Assembly (NCBI GenBank): GCA_014529385.2
Contig: CM043944.1
Location: 82,514,384-82,578,383, forward strand
Source of the DNA: Adiantum capillus-veneris
Taxonomy: Eukaryota > Streptophyta > Polypodiopsida > Polypodiales > Pteridaceae
Length of the DNA: 64,000 bases
Direction: 5' to 3'
The translations under genes and the position numbers were made by a program. Below the pieces are notes generated by a model. That model saw nothing but the letters and a program-made list of their open reading frames with translations, searched no databases and was not told where the DNA came from. Shown one piece after another: positions 10,053-55,666 of this stretch; positions within the stretch are counted from its first letter, which is position 1; each line of letters opens with the position of its first letter.

Positions 10053-12107
10053 ATGAGCAAGCAAATACTGAAAAAATTGCCATTTTATGGTTCACTCCCA
10101 TGTATGCCAACTTTTTTTACTATTGTGGATGTATGCGGTGGGCTTGAAAAGTTGGCCACTCGCAAAGCGGGAGATCTTCAAGGTATCAAGCCGGAGATGA
10201 TCAAATGGACGGGAGATTTTACCCATGAGTGGATGTGTGATATGTTCAACCTTGCACTTCAACATGGTATGCCTTATGATTGGAGTACTAATTGGGTTAA
10301 GCCTTTGCATAAAGGAGGGGATGTAAAGAATGTAAGCAACTACCGGACTATAATGATTGGGTCTCTTATGGCAAAGTTGTTTGGGTGCATAATGGAGATG
10401 AAATTGAGTGATTGGGCTGAAGAGAATGACAAGCGTGCAAAGGGACAAGCGGGTTTTCGTCGATGCCATAGCACCATTGATCATCTTGTCACTCTTCGTA
10501 TTCTCATGGAGGAAAGTCGGTTGAAAGGCAAGCAATTGTATTGTTGTTTTGTGGACTTTAAGAAAGCCTTTGATATGATTCCATGTAACAATTTGTGGAG
10601 AAGGATGGAAGAACTCCAAGTGCCAAGTGAGTTTATGCTTGCGGTTTCTCGAATCTATGAGAAGGTGATTTGTCAATTGCGCATGGGAAGAGAAATTTCA
10701 GAAATTTTTGTAAGCACTATTGGGGTTAAACAAGGATGTCCATTGTCACCAACTCTCTTTGGTCTATGCATCCATCAATTGGAACAAATGGTACTTGACT
10801 TTATGCAAGAAGAAGGCATTGAAGAGGTCACTATTTGCAATGCGGTAATCATGCTTTTGTTGTATGCGGATGATGTAGTGCTTCTAGCACACACTTTAGA
10901 AGATGCACAAAAGCTTATGGTTGTCCTTGAGAACTTTTGCTTGCATAGTAGGTTGATTGTGAATGAATCCAAAACAAAGGTTATGCTTGTGAAAACCAAC
11001 CATAAGGAGAAGCCATGCATTGTGTACAACAACGAGACACTTGAAGTTGTTGAGAGCTTTAAGTACCTTGGCCTTGAGGTTAAATCCAATCACAAGTGGC
11101 ATGAATGTGCTATGCGTCGTTTGGAAGCGGGAAAGAGAGCATATTACGCATTTGAGAACATGTGTAATGCGGGAAACATCAAGTGTTGGGTTCTCAAGAA
11201 GTATCTTTTTGATGCATTGGTGACACCGGTTCTTCTTTATGGAGTTGAAGTGTGGGGAGGGAGCATCTCAAAGTCTACTTGGAAAGATTTTGAGAATGTC
11301 CAAAAGCGTTTTCTTACAAACTTTCTCCAAGTTAAGACACAAACACCATATATGCTCCTACTTCTTGAGTCGGGATCTCTTCCAATTGAGGTTATGGGCA
11401 TGGAAAGGGTTGTGGAGTACATGATAAAGATGCGTCAAAACCCCTCACATCGACTTCCTACAATTGCATGGGAAGCAAGCAAAAAAGTTCAAAAGACGCA
11501 TAAAAGCAAGATGTTGAGCACGGGATGGATGCAAGACATAAAGAAGTGGTTTGGGAGATGGGATGCATTACACTTGCTACATGATGCTTCAATTGACTCT
11601 CAAGTGAATGAAGCTTTTCTACAACGCCAATGTATTACGGCTTGGGAGAAATCCGGTGGGTCACGCTTCATACATTACACCACCTATATTGCCCCCAACT
11701 ACAAAACCATGTTCTTCGCTGAGAGAGGAAACCGTACTCACACTTACATGCTTGAGCCTATTCCCTTGTCCGCGATACGCACTATCGCAGCAATTCGGCT
11801 TAGCTCCCATTTCCTTCGATGCGAGATAGGGCGTTGGGGCGATGGAGAAGAGTCAAATCGATTGTGCACATTATGCTCACTGCAAGTTCGAGAGTCTGAG
11901 TACCACACACTACTAGAGTGCTCAGCTTTTGATCACATCCGAACTTGCTTCTCTCACATTTTCAGCCATAACTTAGACCTACACACTTTCCTCTCCCAAC
12001 CAAAGTGTGGGCTCTCCATTGCGACTCTCATCACTACAATTTTGGAGCATCGAGAGTCACTCATCATCCATACACATACTACATCACATGTAACTTTGGT
12101 CCCATAG
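10053..12107 (+). pseudogene. LINE ORF2, reverse transcriptase and C-terminal zinc knuckle
   Basis: 684 codons open without a stop. RT motifs in order: WVKPLHKGGD, NYRTIMIGSLMAKLF, GQAGFRR, CCFVDFKKAFDMIP (first Asp), GVKQGCPLSPTLFG and LLYADDVVLLA (catalytic Asp pair), then NESKTKVM and a thumb region. Near the C-terminus CTLC...H...C (about residues 627-645) forms the CCHC knuckle seen in many LINEs. No RNase H domain is visible. The enzyme reverse-transcribes the element RNA from a nick made by the endonuclease. Only the first 20 or so codons are out of register with ORF2; the rest is intact. I do not assign a LINE clade. Confidence 0.9.
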
Positions 12108-12135
12108 GTCATATTTGACCTCCGAAGACGATAAT

Positions 12136-12139
<4 letters not shown>

Positions 12140-12231
<92 letters not shown>
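12140..12231 (+). repeat. (TC)46 tract at LINE 3' end
   Basis: Pure TC dinucleotides directly after the LINE tail. Long open frames of Arg/Glu or Ser/Leu repeats across it are artefacts. The next LINE copy starts at its end. Confidence 0.97.
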
Positions 12232-12234
<3 letters not shown>

Positions 12235-13078
12235 CTGCCTGCATACATGGATACACACTTATCTCATGGAATAAGATACGCTATTGGACAGATATGCACA
12301 TTTCTCACCATATGGAGACTGGCCGATTTCGAGGGATGCCGGCAAGGACCAAGATATGTCACCTATGTAACTTAGAGCCAGAGACAGAGCTGCACTACAC
12401 ATGTCACTGCCCGGCATACTATGAGATAGGCGGCCGCTTCCATTGCCTGTTCAGAGAAGGCTTCGGACCTTTTTCTAGAGTCACGAGATACAAGGATCGG
12501 AGGTGTCTCGGATTGTTCCTGCTAGAACTGCGCAAACTTAGGGAGAGCTTGCTAAGGACATCAGGGGAAAGACGGTCTTAGAGACGAATCACATATTTTT
12601 TTGCACCCGCCAGAGGAGAGTCAACGGAGCAGTCATTACAGCAAATCTCAGAGCCTACTCATACTAGAGGTACACTGCTTGACCGAGCCACTGAGCTTGG
12701 CAGATCCAGACGTCCACAGGGGGGGGGGGGGGTTCCCACTACCGACGAAGGCTGCAACAGAAGATACAGATCACTCTAGCTCGACATGCAAGACGCCCAA
12801 CCAGAGTACTGACCATGGAGGAGGTCGATGAGATCCGACAGCGACCGATGAGAGATTTCATATGAACCCACAATAACCCACCCCCCCCCCCCCCCCCCCC
12901 CCTAATTTCCTTTCTCCTTAGTGTTTTAGTGTTGATTCTTTGTAACTATGTAATTTCCGTACTCAGACATGGTATCAGATTCACCAATTGTAACTTTTTG
13001 GTCTCATAGGTCATTTTGGCCTTTTGAAGACGTTATATTAACATTTCATTTCATTTCTATCTCTCTCGCGCGCGTGGG
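12232..13078 (+). mobile_element. 5'-truncated TC-tail LINE (copy c)
   Basis: It begins within the ORF2 C-terminal region (YMDTHLSHGIRYAIGQI) right after the TC tract. It continues through the zinc-knuckle block (ICHLCNLEPETELHYTCHCPAY) in shifted frames and the Arg-rich end, and finishes with the conserved tail (about 12988-13060) and a short TC run. A poly-G run (12719-12732) and a poly-C run (12881-12902) interrupt it. It is a dead-on-arrival copy without RT or endonuclease. Confidence 0.88.
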
Positions 13079-13690
13079 GTAAATCACACACACACACTTC
13101 TTTTGATACATCTCAGACACACTCACACTCACGCGCACAGATTATTTTCAGGCCTGAACGTTGAAGCATGCAGTCGATGAAAAAAACACTGTAAGTGGCT
13201 CAGTGAATAAACAGAAACTTTGTGCCTTAATTATGGATGCCTGCTTTATGAGCAGCGATAACAGACTCTAGGAGCAGGATACGTTCTTGACTTATTTGGC
13301 AAGCAATGTTAGTGAAATAACTTTGTAAGAAGATGTGATTGCCTGTTAGCAGATATCAAAAACAATCCTTGCAAGCCACATACACTGTGATTATGGACAT
13401 AATAGGGTCCAACTTCCAAGGCTCTATGAACTAAAGATTTCATAGAGCCTATGAACTGAAACCTTCAAGGCTCTTGACTATAAGGGAGAAATAAAAAATT
13501 TATTCAACTTTTTGTGAGTGATGGAAGCGAGAGAAATGGTTGGACGCATTCATAGCTAGCGTGCCATGTTACTGCTCTATAGCTCATGAATCCAACTGAC
13601 AATTTATTCTTCCAAACAATTACAACGAAGTCAACAATGTGTATATGGGTCACACAATTTTTCGGTCTCTAGGAGTAAGAAAGTAATCAC
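13079..13690 (-). other. SAD2: Importin intron sequence, no feature seen
   Basis: Lies immediately downstream of the splice donor at 13690-13689 (minus strand). I looked for the next expected importin exon and did not see it; no TE signature is visible apart from a short CA run near 13087-13100. It is probably original intron DNA, with the next exon to the left of the window. Confidence 0.55.
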
Positions 13691-48108
<34,418 letters not shown>

Positions 48109-48507
48109 CTGACAATCAACAAAAAAAAAAACCAAAGAAATTAGCTTTTACATTAATTGCTTAACATTTTGCCCCCATGACGCCCATCCGACTAAAACAT
48201 CATGCTCTACAAACAAAGACACTATCAACATTCAAAACCCCAAAAATAATATGAGCTATATATAGTTCACAAAGTTATCAAACCTTATAATTGATACAAA
48301 TGTTAGCTTAGAGCTTTAGGGTTTGATTTCAAATAACCAACATAACCAATCAAATATCGGACAATATGCATCGCAAATCAAAATAACAAGATTGTATGAA
48401 CAATGAGATCTTCCTCTAGTTTGATGATAAGGATAATACGCAATACTCATCATGAGCAAAGGATTGAACTCTGACTTATCTAAAATGCTAAGATACCCAA
48501 GCACAGA
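48109..48507 (-). other. SAD2: Importin intron, no feature seen
   Basis: A/T-rich sequence upstream (in gene terms) of the first visible exon. No first-exon candidate recognised. It ends at the truncated LTR at 48508. Confidence 0.55.
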
Positions 48508-48648
48508 TCGTACTTATCTGCTTGACCGAAGCTGAAGTTTGTAGAAAGGCAAAGCCTTGGCAGCGCTAGAGAACAAGAAGTTAGGGATGGGACAGGAAGG
48601 TACCAGCATCCAGCCCCTAGCTGATTGCCCATCCATCAGTACCTGACA
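48508..48648 (+). repeat. 5' LTR remnant
   Basis: Matches 49541-49706 from GATCGTAC through GAAGTTTGTAGAAAGGCAAA to CATCAGTACCTGACA, allowing small indels. The left edge is a truncation inside the LTR. Confidence 0.85.
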
Positions 48649-49288
48649 TTGGTATCACAGCTCTGTGCGTACTCCGGCTTCGCGAACTCAAGGGAAGAAC
48701 CTAAAGAACCCAAGTAGAACCATCAAGAACCCAAGCAGAACCTCTCTCAGTTAGAATCTTCGAGTCCCGATCTCGGACTTGTTAGCTCTCGTCTTCATCG
48801 CTCTCTTTGAACAAAGATCGACATCGGATCCACGAAAATCCAGACCTTGAGTAGCAAGATCTACTTACCTTGAATGCGAATATGGAAGGAGTTGGTGAAA
48901 GGATCCCTAACCCTCTTCTGCATTAGCGTTCGCATGTAGCGTGCATCCACTTTCGTCGACATGGAACCACTGGAAATACCTCCGAGCACCCTTACCTTTC
49001 AGCTTCACCCGCAATGTTTTCATGATAGAACTATTCGAGTGGCAGTACTTGCTCGCAAGGCAGAGTCAGCACCAAGGCTGGTATTCTGCAACAATAGAAA
49101 GGCTACCTAGCAACTAATATGGTCGGTGTTTACATCGCAACAGTACCTACATCCGCACTATCCACAAGTTTAGAGGAATGTTCATCGGTTTCTACCTCCA
49201 AAAGCATCAGAAGCAGCCATCATCAGAAGTCTAGAGAGCATCCAACGTAGAAGTTCGACAGTTGTGCCTCACCTTTAAAAAGGGGGGA

Positions 49289-49706
49289 TGTCACGTGCGC
49301 ACTTCGCTTGTGCTACGTGGACATGCTTTTGCTACAGTCTAGTGTCAATCTTAGCTTAGGACCTAGTCTAGCACCTTTGTGAGCCTCCACCAGGACGTGC
49401 ATGCCCAAGACGGTCATAGTTGCATACCCTCTCTTGCACAGTACCACATTTAAGCACATAGACACTTACAGCATATGAACCACATCTTATGACTCACTTC
49501 AATAAAAGTGACATTGGGACAAATTAAAGAGGTCGTGTGATGATCGTACGTATCTACTCGACCAAAGTTGAAGTTTGTAGAAAGGCAAAGCCTTCGCAAC
49601 GCTGGAGAACAGGAAGTCAGCGAGGGGACAGGAAGGTACCAAAGATCAGCCCCTAGCTAATCGCCCATTCATCAGCGTCTGATCGCCCATCCATCATCAC
49701 CTGACA
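49289..49706 (+). repeat. 3' LTR, complete (418 bp)
   Basis: TGTCACGTGCGC...CACCTGACA, with TG...CA ends, preceded by a polypurine tract. Its last about 165 bases repeat at 48508-48648. No TSD can be checked because the 5' side is truncated. Confidence 0.88.
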
Positions 49707-49943
49707 CCACCTCTCCCTCACTCTCCACCTCTCCATCTATCCCTCTCCCTCAACTTTCAAGTTTCAAGACTCTCTCCCCCTCTCTCCATCTCCCTCAACT
49801 TTTAAAGTTTCAAGGCTCTCTCCCTCTCCCTCTCCCTCGGACATCAAGGCTCAAACCCGCAACACACCTGGCAATCAATGGGGAGAAAGAAGTGATTCCA
49901 CCCCCTGCTTTTTTCTCAGGATTTTGGGACAACCGGGACGCAA

Positions 49944-50776
49944 TTGCCAGAAGCCAACACGGAAAAACCGGACATGGCGCCTCTCGATAAGAGAGAAGTG
50001 GAGGATATGATTGTAAGGGCGGTCACACAAGCCAAGAAGGAGGCCGACAAGGCATTGAATGCCGAGGTACGCAAGATGGTGGAGAAGATAAAGCAAATGG
50101 AGGAAGAGCGGAAGCAACTAGAGGAGCAAATCACGGGACTCAAAGAGGAGGTCAACGTCTTGAAGGGAGAAGTGGCGGCATCAAAAGACTTCAAGGAAGA
50201 AGGGGACATACATGAGGCCGATAAGGAAGCCATCAAGGAGGAAATCACCAAGGAGCTCACCAAAGCCATGGAGGTCAAGATGGAGGCCACCAAGGAAGGA
50301 TGGGTGGATGTCGTGCGTAAAAAAACCACAAAGGAAGTAAAGGAAGAGAAGCGGCATGAAGGACACTATGGATGCATGCCACCCTCGAGGAGAAGAAGAT
50401 GAGAGAAGCCCGTATGCTCAATGTAAGGGTAAATGGTATCAAAGAGGAGCATGGATCATCACCGGAAAGTGACCGGAGAACATTGTGTGCCAAACTTGGG
50501 TACACCAACACCCCTTTCACCAAAGCATGGAGGGTAGGGAAAGACCCTCAAAAGAGGGTGCTCATGCTACAATTCAAAGACATCATGGACAAAATCACCT
50601 TCCTAAAGAAGAGGATTGCATTGAGAGGATTAGGAGGAGCCCCCATTTACATTGATGAGGATCTCACCAAGACACAAGTGGAGCATCGAAAGCTTTGTAT
50701 GCCCAAAATCATGCAAGCAAGGAAAGAGGGCAAGAAGGCTTTCCATAGAGATGGGCGAATCTTCATAGATGGATAA
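49944..50776 (+). pseudogene. LINE ORF1 (one frame shift)
   Basis: Frame 49944-50402 is a coiled-coil segment (EVRKMVEKIKQMEEERKQLE, EQITGLKEEVNVLKGEVAAS) with GWVDVVRKKTTKEVKEEK. Frame 50372-50776 carries the RRM-like and C-terminal domains (EARMLNVRVNGIKEEHGSSP, KRVLMLQFKDIMDKITFLKK, GKKAFHRDGRIFIDG). The two overlap near 50370-50400, so one small indel broke the gene. The stop TAA 50774 is followed by TAGGGATTTGCTGCCTATGA, similar to the junction in copy b. Confidence 0.85.
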
Positions 50777-50829
50777 CCCATCGCATAGGGATTTGCTGCC
50801 TATGAGACTACGGAGACCACTACGGAGGC

Positions 50830-51687
50830 GACACGACCAGGATCACACTCGGAGTATGGAATTGTGATGGATGCCTATGGACTCAGCCAGGCAGACTAAA
50901 GGAAGTGATGGAGGGGAGAGACATTGTGATGCTGACAGAGACACATGAGAGCCAAGAGAGAGGTCTACCACACGTCCGGGGCTACCACTGGGAGTCCACA
51001 TATAGGCGATACACAGGGAGGCAAGGGACATCACGAGGATCAGGGGGGATTGCTCTTTTAGTGAGGAGAGAGCTACAGGACAGGGTCACAGTAGTGAGCA
51101 GAGATGTAGAGGCCCGCTTCATGTGGGTGAGGATACAGCTAGTCCCAGACAGAGCCATACATGTTGCACTGTGCTACTTCCCCCCACGCAGGTCACATTT
51201 CGCAGACCATACAGAGATACGACGAGCATCTATGACAGGAGCCACCAGAGGAGGATGCCGATGAGAGTATGGTAGAGGAGGAGGAGGAGGGACCACAGTC
51301 ATAGTCACCTTTTTCGGTTCTCTCGGAGGACCTCCTACACTACGCGGCATTGGGAGAGATCCTACTTGTAGGTGATTTCAATGCCCGCACACAGAGCCGA
51401 CAGTGCGAGATGTATGACTTTGATGATTCTACCCTACTCCATACCATAGCGGCGGAGGATGTGGGACTAGGGAGGACATCAGAGGACAGAGAGAGTGACT
51501 CTACTAGATACGGATCACACTTATTGGCACTAGGATCAGCACACCACCTCCTGATCTACAGCGGGATGTCCCGTTGGCCAATGTCAGGTGGATACACTTG
51601 CTTCCAGAAGGGAGGCAAAACAGGACAGAGAGGCAGGAAAGGCCAGAGCACAATGGACTACATCTTAGGCTCCACAGGCGCCATGGA
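50830..51687 (+). pseudogene. LINE ORF2 endonuclease, first part
   Basis: Starts TTRITLGVWNCDG without an ATG. IVMLTETHESQERGLPHVRG has the catalytic Glu; SGGIALLVRRELQDRVTVVS and VALCYFPPRRSHFAD follow. A frame shift lies near 51210-51340, then EILLVGDFNARTQSRQCEMY (Asp/Asn) and GGYTCFQKGGKTG up to STMDYILGSTGAMDIV, where the MITE is inserted. Confidence 0.85.
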
Positions 51688-51695
51688 TATTGTAT

Positions 51696-52144
51696 CATAG
51701 TTACACGGAACAGGAACGGGGAACGGGAACGGAGGCCTCCGGAACGGGGGGGGCGCCTCGAAACAACGGAACGGGAACGGGGGCCAAAACAATAAACCTA
51801 AAATATGCCATGGGGGGGGGGCTGTTTTTGACTCTTGAGAGCTTGAGGCTTGAGGGAGAAGGTTTGGATTATCTAGGAGAGGATGGGAAGGATACTCACC
51901 TTCCCTCCCAAAAACATTGCTCAATTGTCTTTTTTTCTTCAAAAAAGGATTAATTTTTTCAACTTTTAACAATCTGCCGTTCCGGATCCACGTTCTGCGT
52001 TCCGCGACCCGTTCCGCGACCCGTTCCGGTTTTGCCTGGGGACGGAACGGCGTTCCGTCCCCGTTTCCGTTTCGAGGGAGCCCGAGCCTTGGGAATGCGT
52101 TCCGGGAACCGGAGGCCCCGTTCCGCCCGTTCCCTGTTACTATG
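51696..52144. mobile_element. hAT-type MITE (449 bp) with 8-bp TATTGTAT duplication
   Basis: Flanked by TATTGTAT at 51688-51695 and 52145-52152, an 8-bp TSD typical of hAT. The termini are inverted repeats: CATAGTTACACGGAACAGGA at the left, and the reverse complement of the right end is CATAGTAACAGGGAACGGGC. Both flanks are rich in GGAACGGGAACGG motifs, the centre is A/T-rich, and there is no transposase. Removing it with one TSD copy restores the LINE ORF2 frame (GAMDIV then CSFTIPSRP). Confidence 0.93.
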
Positions 52145-52152
52145 TATTGTAT

Positions 52153-53070
52153 GCTCCTTTACCATACCATCACGGCCCATCGGCGCGGATCATACATATC
52201 TCAGCCTCTCTCTCAGGACCAGTTTACCGTCACCACCTCCCCAATCTCCCATGCAGCATACGACTATACACTTCAGTGAGGAGCTTGCCGAGATTTACAG
52301 ATACCATGTGTACGCAAGGATCGGCCAGCTAGACCCTAACGCCCCACTCTCCACACTCACCTTTGAGCTCACCTCCATACTCCACTCAGCAACGCTCGAG
52401 AGCTTTCCCTCGACCATGCACTCCAGCGACACATCACGATCTGGGACGATGCCCCAGAATAGATGGTATGATGATGAGTGCAGACAACTATATCAGAGGG
52501 TTAGGGCACAGCATATTACTCGACAGATATCTGAGAGACAGATGCACCGACAAATGGGTACTCTTACTAGACGTAAGAGGAGAGCCTTTGAGGAGACAGT
52601 GGTGGGATGTGTACCATACACTTTAGAATCGAGAGGCAACGATCTCTTGGAGAGATATGAGACAGCGGACCCCACCCACGCCTATAGAGGACCCAGGGGT
52701 ATGGCATGCATATGCAGAGACACTCTATCAGGTGCCAGCTCAGCCCCCCCTTCCACACCCGGTGGCTCCCCGACCTACAGCTCCCACTCTCTTTACCATA
52801 GACATGGTGAGACGAGGCATTCAAATTCTGCAACACCGCCGAGCCGCGGACCACTCCGAACTTCAAGGTGAGCATTTTATATACGCTACACACACTTTGG
52901 CTCCATTGATTGCACACCTGTTCAACAGGGCATTGGCAGAGGCATTTCCAGAGAGCTGGACTATGCATACTATTGTGCTTTTACATAAGGCTGGAGACCG
53001 CATGGATCCAACCAACTACACGACTATCATTATTGGTCATATGATGGCCAAGATTTATGGAGCAGTTTAG
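52153..53070 (+). pseudogene. LINE ORF2, end of endonuclease to RT start
   Basis: After the MITE the frame continues in PLSTLTFELTSILHSATLES and SGTMPQNRWYDDECRQLYQR, matching the linker of copy i. After shifts near 52590-52660 the frame 52657-53070 reads YAETLYQVPAQPPLPHPVAP, MVRRGIQILQHRRAADHSEL and HTIVLLHKAGDRMDPTNYTT, the first RT block. Confidence 0.82.
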
Positions 53071-53943
53071 AGTCAGAGTTGAGCAGATATGCAGAAACCG
53101 AGGGCTACGCGCCTCCGGACAAGCAGGCTTCAGACGCACATTCTCTATTGTGGACCACATCTTCACTCTCAGATGCCTGATAGAGCAGCCACAAAGCCGA
53201 GGGAGACGCCTCTACTGTTGCTTTGTGGACTTCCGCAAAGCCTTTGACACAGTCCCCAAAGAGAGACTACTACAGCGACTCAATCTCTTGGGATACCCCC
53301 GGACATGATATGGGCCATATATGCTTTGTATGATAGAGTGTCAGGCACGGTCAGATGCCCAGGAGGACTATCAGATAGCATCACTAGCACCATCGGGGTT
53401 ACACAGGGGTGTCCACTCTCCCCTACTCTATTTGGTTTGTACATAGATGAGATGGAGGCCTACATCCGACAGAGAGGAGGAGCAAGCGCCGACCTATCAG
53501 GCACTCAGGTACATATTATGCTATATGCTGATGAAATTATTTTACTCACAGAGTCACAAGAGAATCTCCAACTCCACATACAGGCTCCATACTTATTTCG
53601 TACACAGAGAGGAGTGACAGTGAACCTTGGCAAGACCAAGGTTTTGATATTCCACACATCAGGCATTGTTCGGAGGAGATCAGTTTTTCCTTTTGAGGGC
53701 AGCCAGATTGAGGTAGTAGAGTCATATGTATACTTGGGCATCACCTTTACAACCAGGACTGGCCGCTTCTCTATGGCACAAGTAGCCCGAGATCGCACGA
53801 GACGAGCGTATGCAGCTCTAGCCATACTTGAGAGGGGATGTCATCAGACACATTTCCAGGAGCCCCGCACGAAGAGCTGGCTATTTGACACTTTGGTGAC
53901 ACCAGCTCTTCTATACGCTGCCCCAATGTGGACCCCAGGATAA
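53057..53943 (+). pseudogene. LINE ORF2 reverse transcriptase with YADE instead of YADD
   Basis: Frames 53057-53308 and 53305-53943: ASGQAGFRRTFSIVDHIFTL, CCFVDFRKAFDTVPKERLLQ (first Asp kept), GVTQGCPLSPTLFGLYIDEM, then IMLYADEIILLTES, where the second Asp of the catalytic pair is Glu (GAT GAA). The thumb follows (VNLGKTKVLIFHTSG, LWLFD-like SWLFDTLVTPALLY). The changed catalytic residue plus frame shifts make it inactive. In copies b and i the motif is YADD. Confidence 0.87.
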
Positions 53944-54200
53944 TCAGAGCAGGCTTGGAGCAGACTCGAGAGGCCACAGATATTGCTGCTTGCCCGGATG
54001 ATCCGGAGCAAGCCATCAGCCCCACATGATATTGTGAGAGCAGAGTTCGGTGCCCCTCCATGGTAGTGGAGGCGCTATTTCAGACAGTGGGATACCTCCA
54101 CAGGCTGCGAGACATGAGGGGAGATGGACTACCTCGCCTTGCTCTTGAGGCCTCCCGCGGGCTAGCAGACTCTGGGGATGAGAGATCATGATACGCGAGT

Positions 54201-55070
54201 GTGACTAGATGGCTTCAGACATACGGCTACTCTATGGACAGATTGCCTCTCTCACAGTATGATCCAGATGCACCACGCCAGGCCCTCTCACACACTAAGA
54301 GGAACACAGTTGTCAGATATGAGCTCATACAGAGGCATGTAGAGCAGACTTGGCTCACACCTTCGTGGCCATTGGCCATGAAGATGGCATATTATAGAGA
54401 TCATTTCCTTATGCTCACAGAGGACAGGTTCATACAGAGGCCCCACTACATTGATATATATCTACCACATGGCATGAGGGTAGCCATCGGACAGCTCAGA
54501 GTATCATCCCACCAGCTTGAGATTGAGAGCGGCAGAGCAGCACGGGTCCCACGCGAGGCCAGGATATGCAAATTATGCAGGCAGGAGGTAGAGTGTGAGA
54601 GCCACTTCTTATGCAGATGCCCTCACTATGCGGAGATCAGATCACGGTACCCCACTCTATTTGACAAGCCATTACAGACAATGATGACATCATTAGATTA
54701 GAGACTACTTGGGAGACTCTTGGTGGAGATGCACCAGCATAGAGAGGGAGCCCTCCAGACGGGGGAAGGTGGAGGATCGGACAGGCAGACACAGCTTATA
54801 GACTACTTCCATGCTAGAGTACCCATGCAACCAAAGCCATCCACACATCAGGGGATGACTTTGATACGAGCTGAGGAGGCCAGAGCTAGGCGACGACCAC
54901 GACTACCAGGATATCGCTCCAGGGCCTCTCAGAGACACAGACGAGAGGTCCATGCCATCAGGGATCGACATACAGCATATATTCAGAGGAGGGCAGAGCA
55001 GACACTAGACATGGCAAGCATAGCCAGAGTCCTCACATCAGGCTCACGGATGTACCAGACACTACACCCT
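54201..55070 (+). pseudogene. LINE ORF2 C-terminal knuckle and basic tail
   Basis: 54201-54701 reads TRWLQTYGYSMDRLPLSQYD, EDRFIQRPHYIDIYLPHGMR and the knuckle CKLCRQEVECESHFLCRC. A stop at 54699 separates it from 54720-55070 (MVEMHQHREGALQTGEGGGS and RARRRPRLPGYRSRASQRHR), the basic tail. The order matches copies b-k. 55071-55330 is 3' UTR with three repeats of a CACCGGATG(C/T)TTTGTTATTACC-like unit. Confidence 0.82.
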
Positions 55071-55327
55071 GCAGCTCCATCACTACTGGATGGAGCTGAT
55101 GTACCACACCACCCCCCTCCCTCCTCCCCTCACTCTCACTACACACATACATGCCTCTTTATGTACACCGGATGTTTTGTTATTACCTGGTCACCCCCAC
55201 ATCTGCACACCGGATGCTTTGTTATTACCCGATCACTTACCACACTACACTTTGTACATCGGATGCTATTATTACCCGGTCATTTTGCACATACCAGATA
55301 TCCAGAGGATATTCACATTTTTGTACA

Positions 55328-55492
55328 TGGATCTGTCTCATAGGCCAATTTTCTTTGGCCTTTTGAAGAAAGTTTGTTGAGACATCCCATGCAACTACAG
55401 CCACAGGGATCATTTGCTAAGACATCCCATGCAGCTACAGCCACAGGGATCATTTTGTACATGGATTTGTCTCATAGGCCAGTTTTCTTTGG
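55328..55492 (+). repeat. Duplicated alternative LINE tail
   Basis: TTTGTACATGGAT(C/T)TGTCTC and CATAGGCCA(A/G)TTTTCTTTGG occur at about 55318-55360 and 55450-55490. Between them ACATCCCATGCA(A/G)CTACAG is also duplicated (55381, 55421). The second copy is cut by the copia LTR remnant. Confidence 0.8.
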
Positions 55493-55652
55493 CCTCACTT
55501 ACTTATCCCCTTGAAGAACTTACGTGCTCTCTCTGTCCTTCTTTCGATCTGCTAGCACCCTCCTTCTTGCTGGTCTTCGCCACCACTCCCTGCACACACC
55601 CCGCACAGTCTCACGTGCTCTTTCACTTGCACACACCGCAGCACGCTCATCA
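55493..55652 (+). repeat. Copia 5' LTR, truncated
   Basis: Matches the 3' end of the LTR at 62113-62410 (CTGCTAGC..C, TGGTCTTCGCCACC, ACACACCGCA, CGCTCATCA). At its start CCTTGAAGAACTTACG is shared with the third LTR at 63984-64000. The first half is missing, replaced by LINE tail sequence. Confidence 0.87.
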
Positions 55653-55654
55653 AC

Positions 55655-55666
55655 TGGTATCAGAGC
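55655..55666 (+). other. Primer-binding site (tRNA-iMet)
   Basis: TGGTATCAGAGC two bases after the LTR end: the standard plant copia primer-binding site where initiator tRNA-Met primes minus-strand DNA synthesis. Confidence 0.92.

Larger units (their letters stand above)
7697..12231 (+). mobile_element. Near full-length TC-tail LINE (copy b)
   Basis: A non-LTR retrotransposon with a short 5' leader (7697-7882), ORF1 (7883-8599), ORF2 with endonuclease (8708-9925) and RT (10053-12107), the 3' tail (about 12085-12139) and a 92-base TC tract. It begins at the end of the TC tract of copy a, and copy c begins at the end of its own TC tract. Visible lesions: TAG at 8597 late in ORF1, TAA at 9923 and a frame shift near the T7 run at about 10111-10118 in ORF2. 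It is one of the best-preserved copies in the window but no longer autonomous as read. It lies antisense to the importin gene, in the intron after exon 13691-13809. Confidence 0.9.
48508..49706 (+). mobile_element. Small non-autonomous LTR element, 5'-truncated
   Basis: A 5' LTR remnant (48508-48648) ends CCTGACA and is followed one base later by TGGTATCACAG (48650), a tRNA-Met-type primer site. About 620 bases without an ORF follow. A purine tract (AAAAAGGGGGGA, about 49277-49288) precedes the complete 3' LTR (49289-49706). There is no coding capacity, so the element is TRIM/LARD-like. The first about 270 bases of the 5' LTR are missing. Confidence 0.85.
49712..55492 (+). mobile_element. TC-tail LINE relative with alternative tail (copy l), MITE inside
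   Basis: A TC-rich leader (49712-49943), ORF1 in two frames (49944-50776), an ORF2 endonuclease (about 50830-52250, split by a hAT-type MITE at 51696-52144), RT (52657-53943), a C-terminal knuckle part (54201-55070), and a tail at 55328-55375 repeated at 55440-55492. The tail keeps the CTCATAGGCC...GGCC hairpin but has no ATTTC/TC end. It is more diverged than copies a-k, with several frame shifts. + strand, in the intron upstream of the first visible importin exon. Confidence 0.88.
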
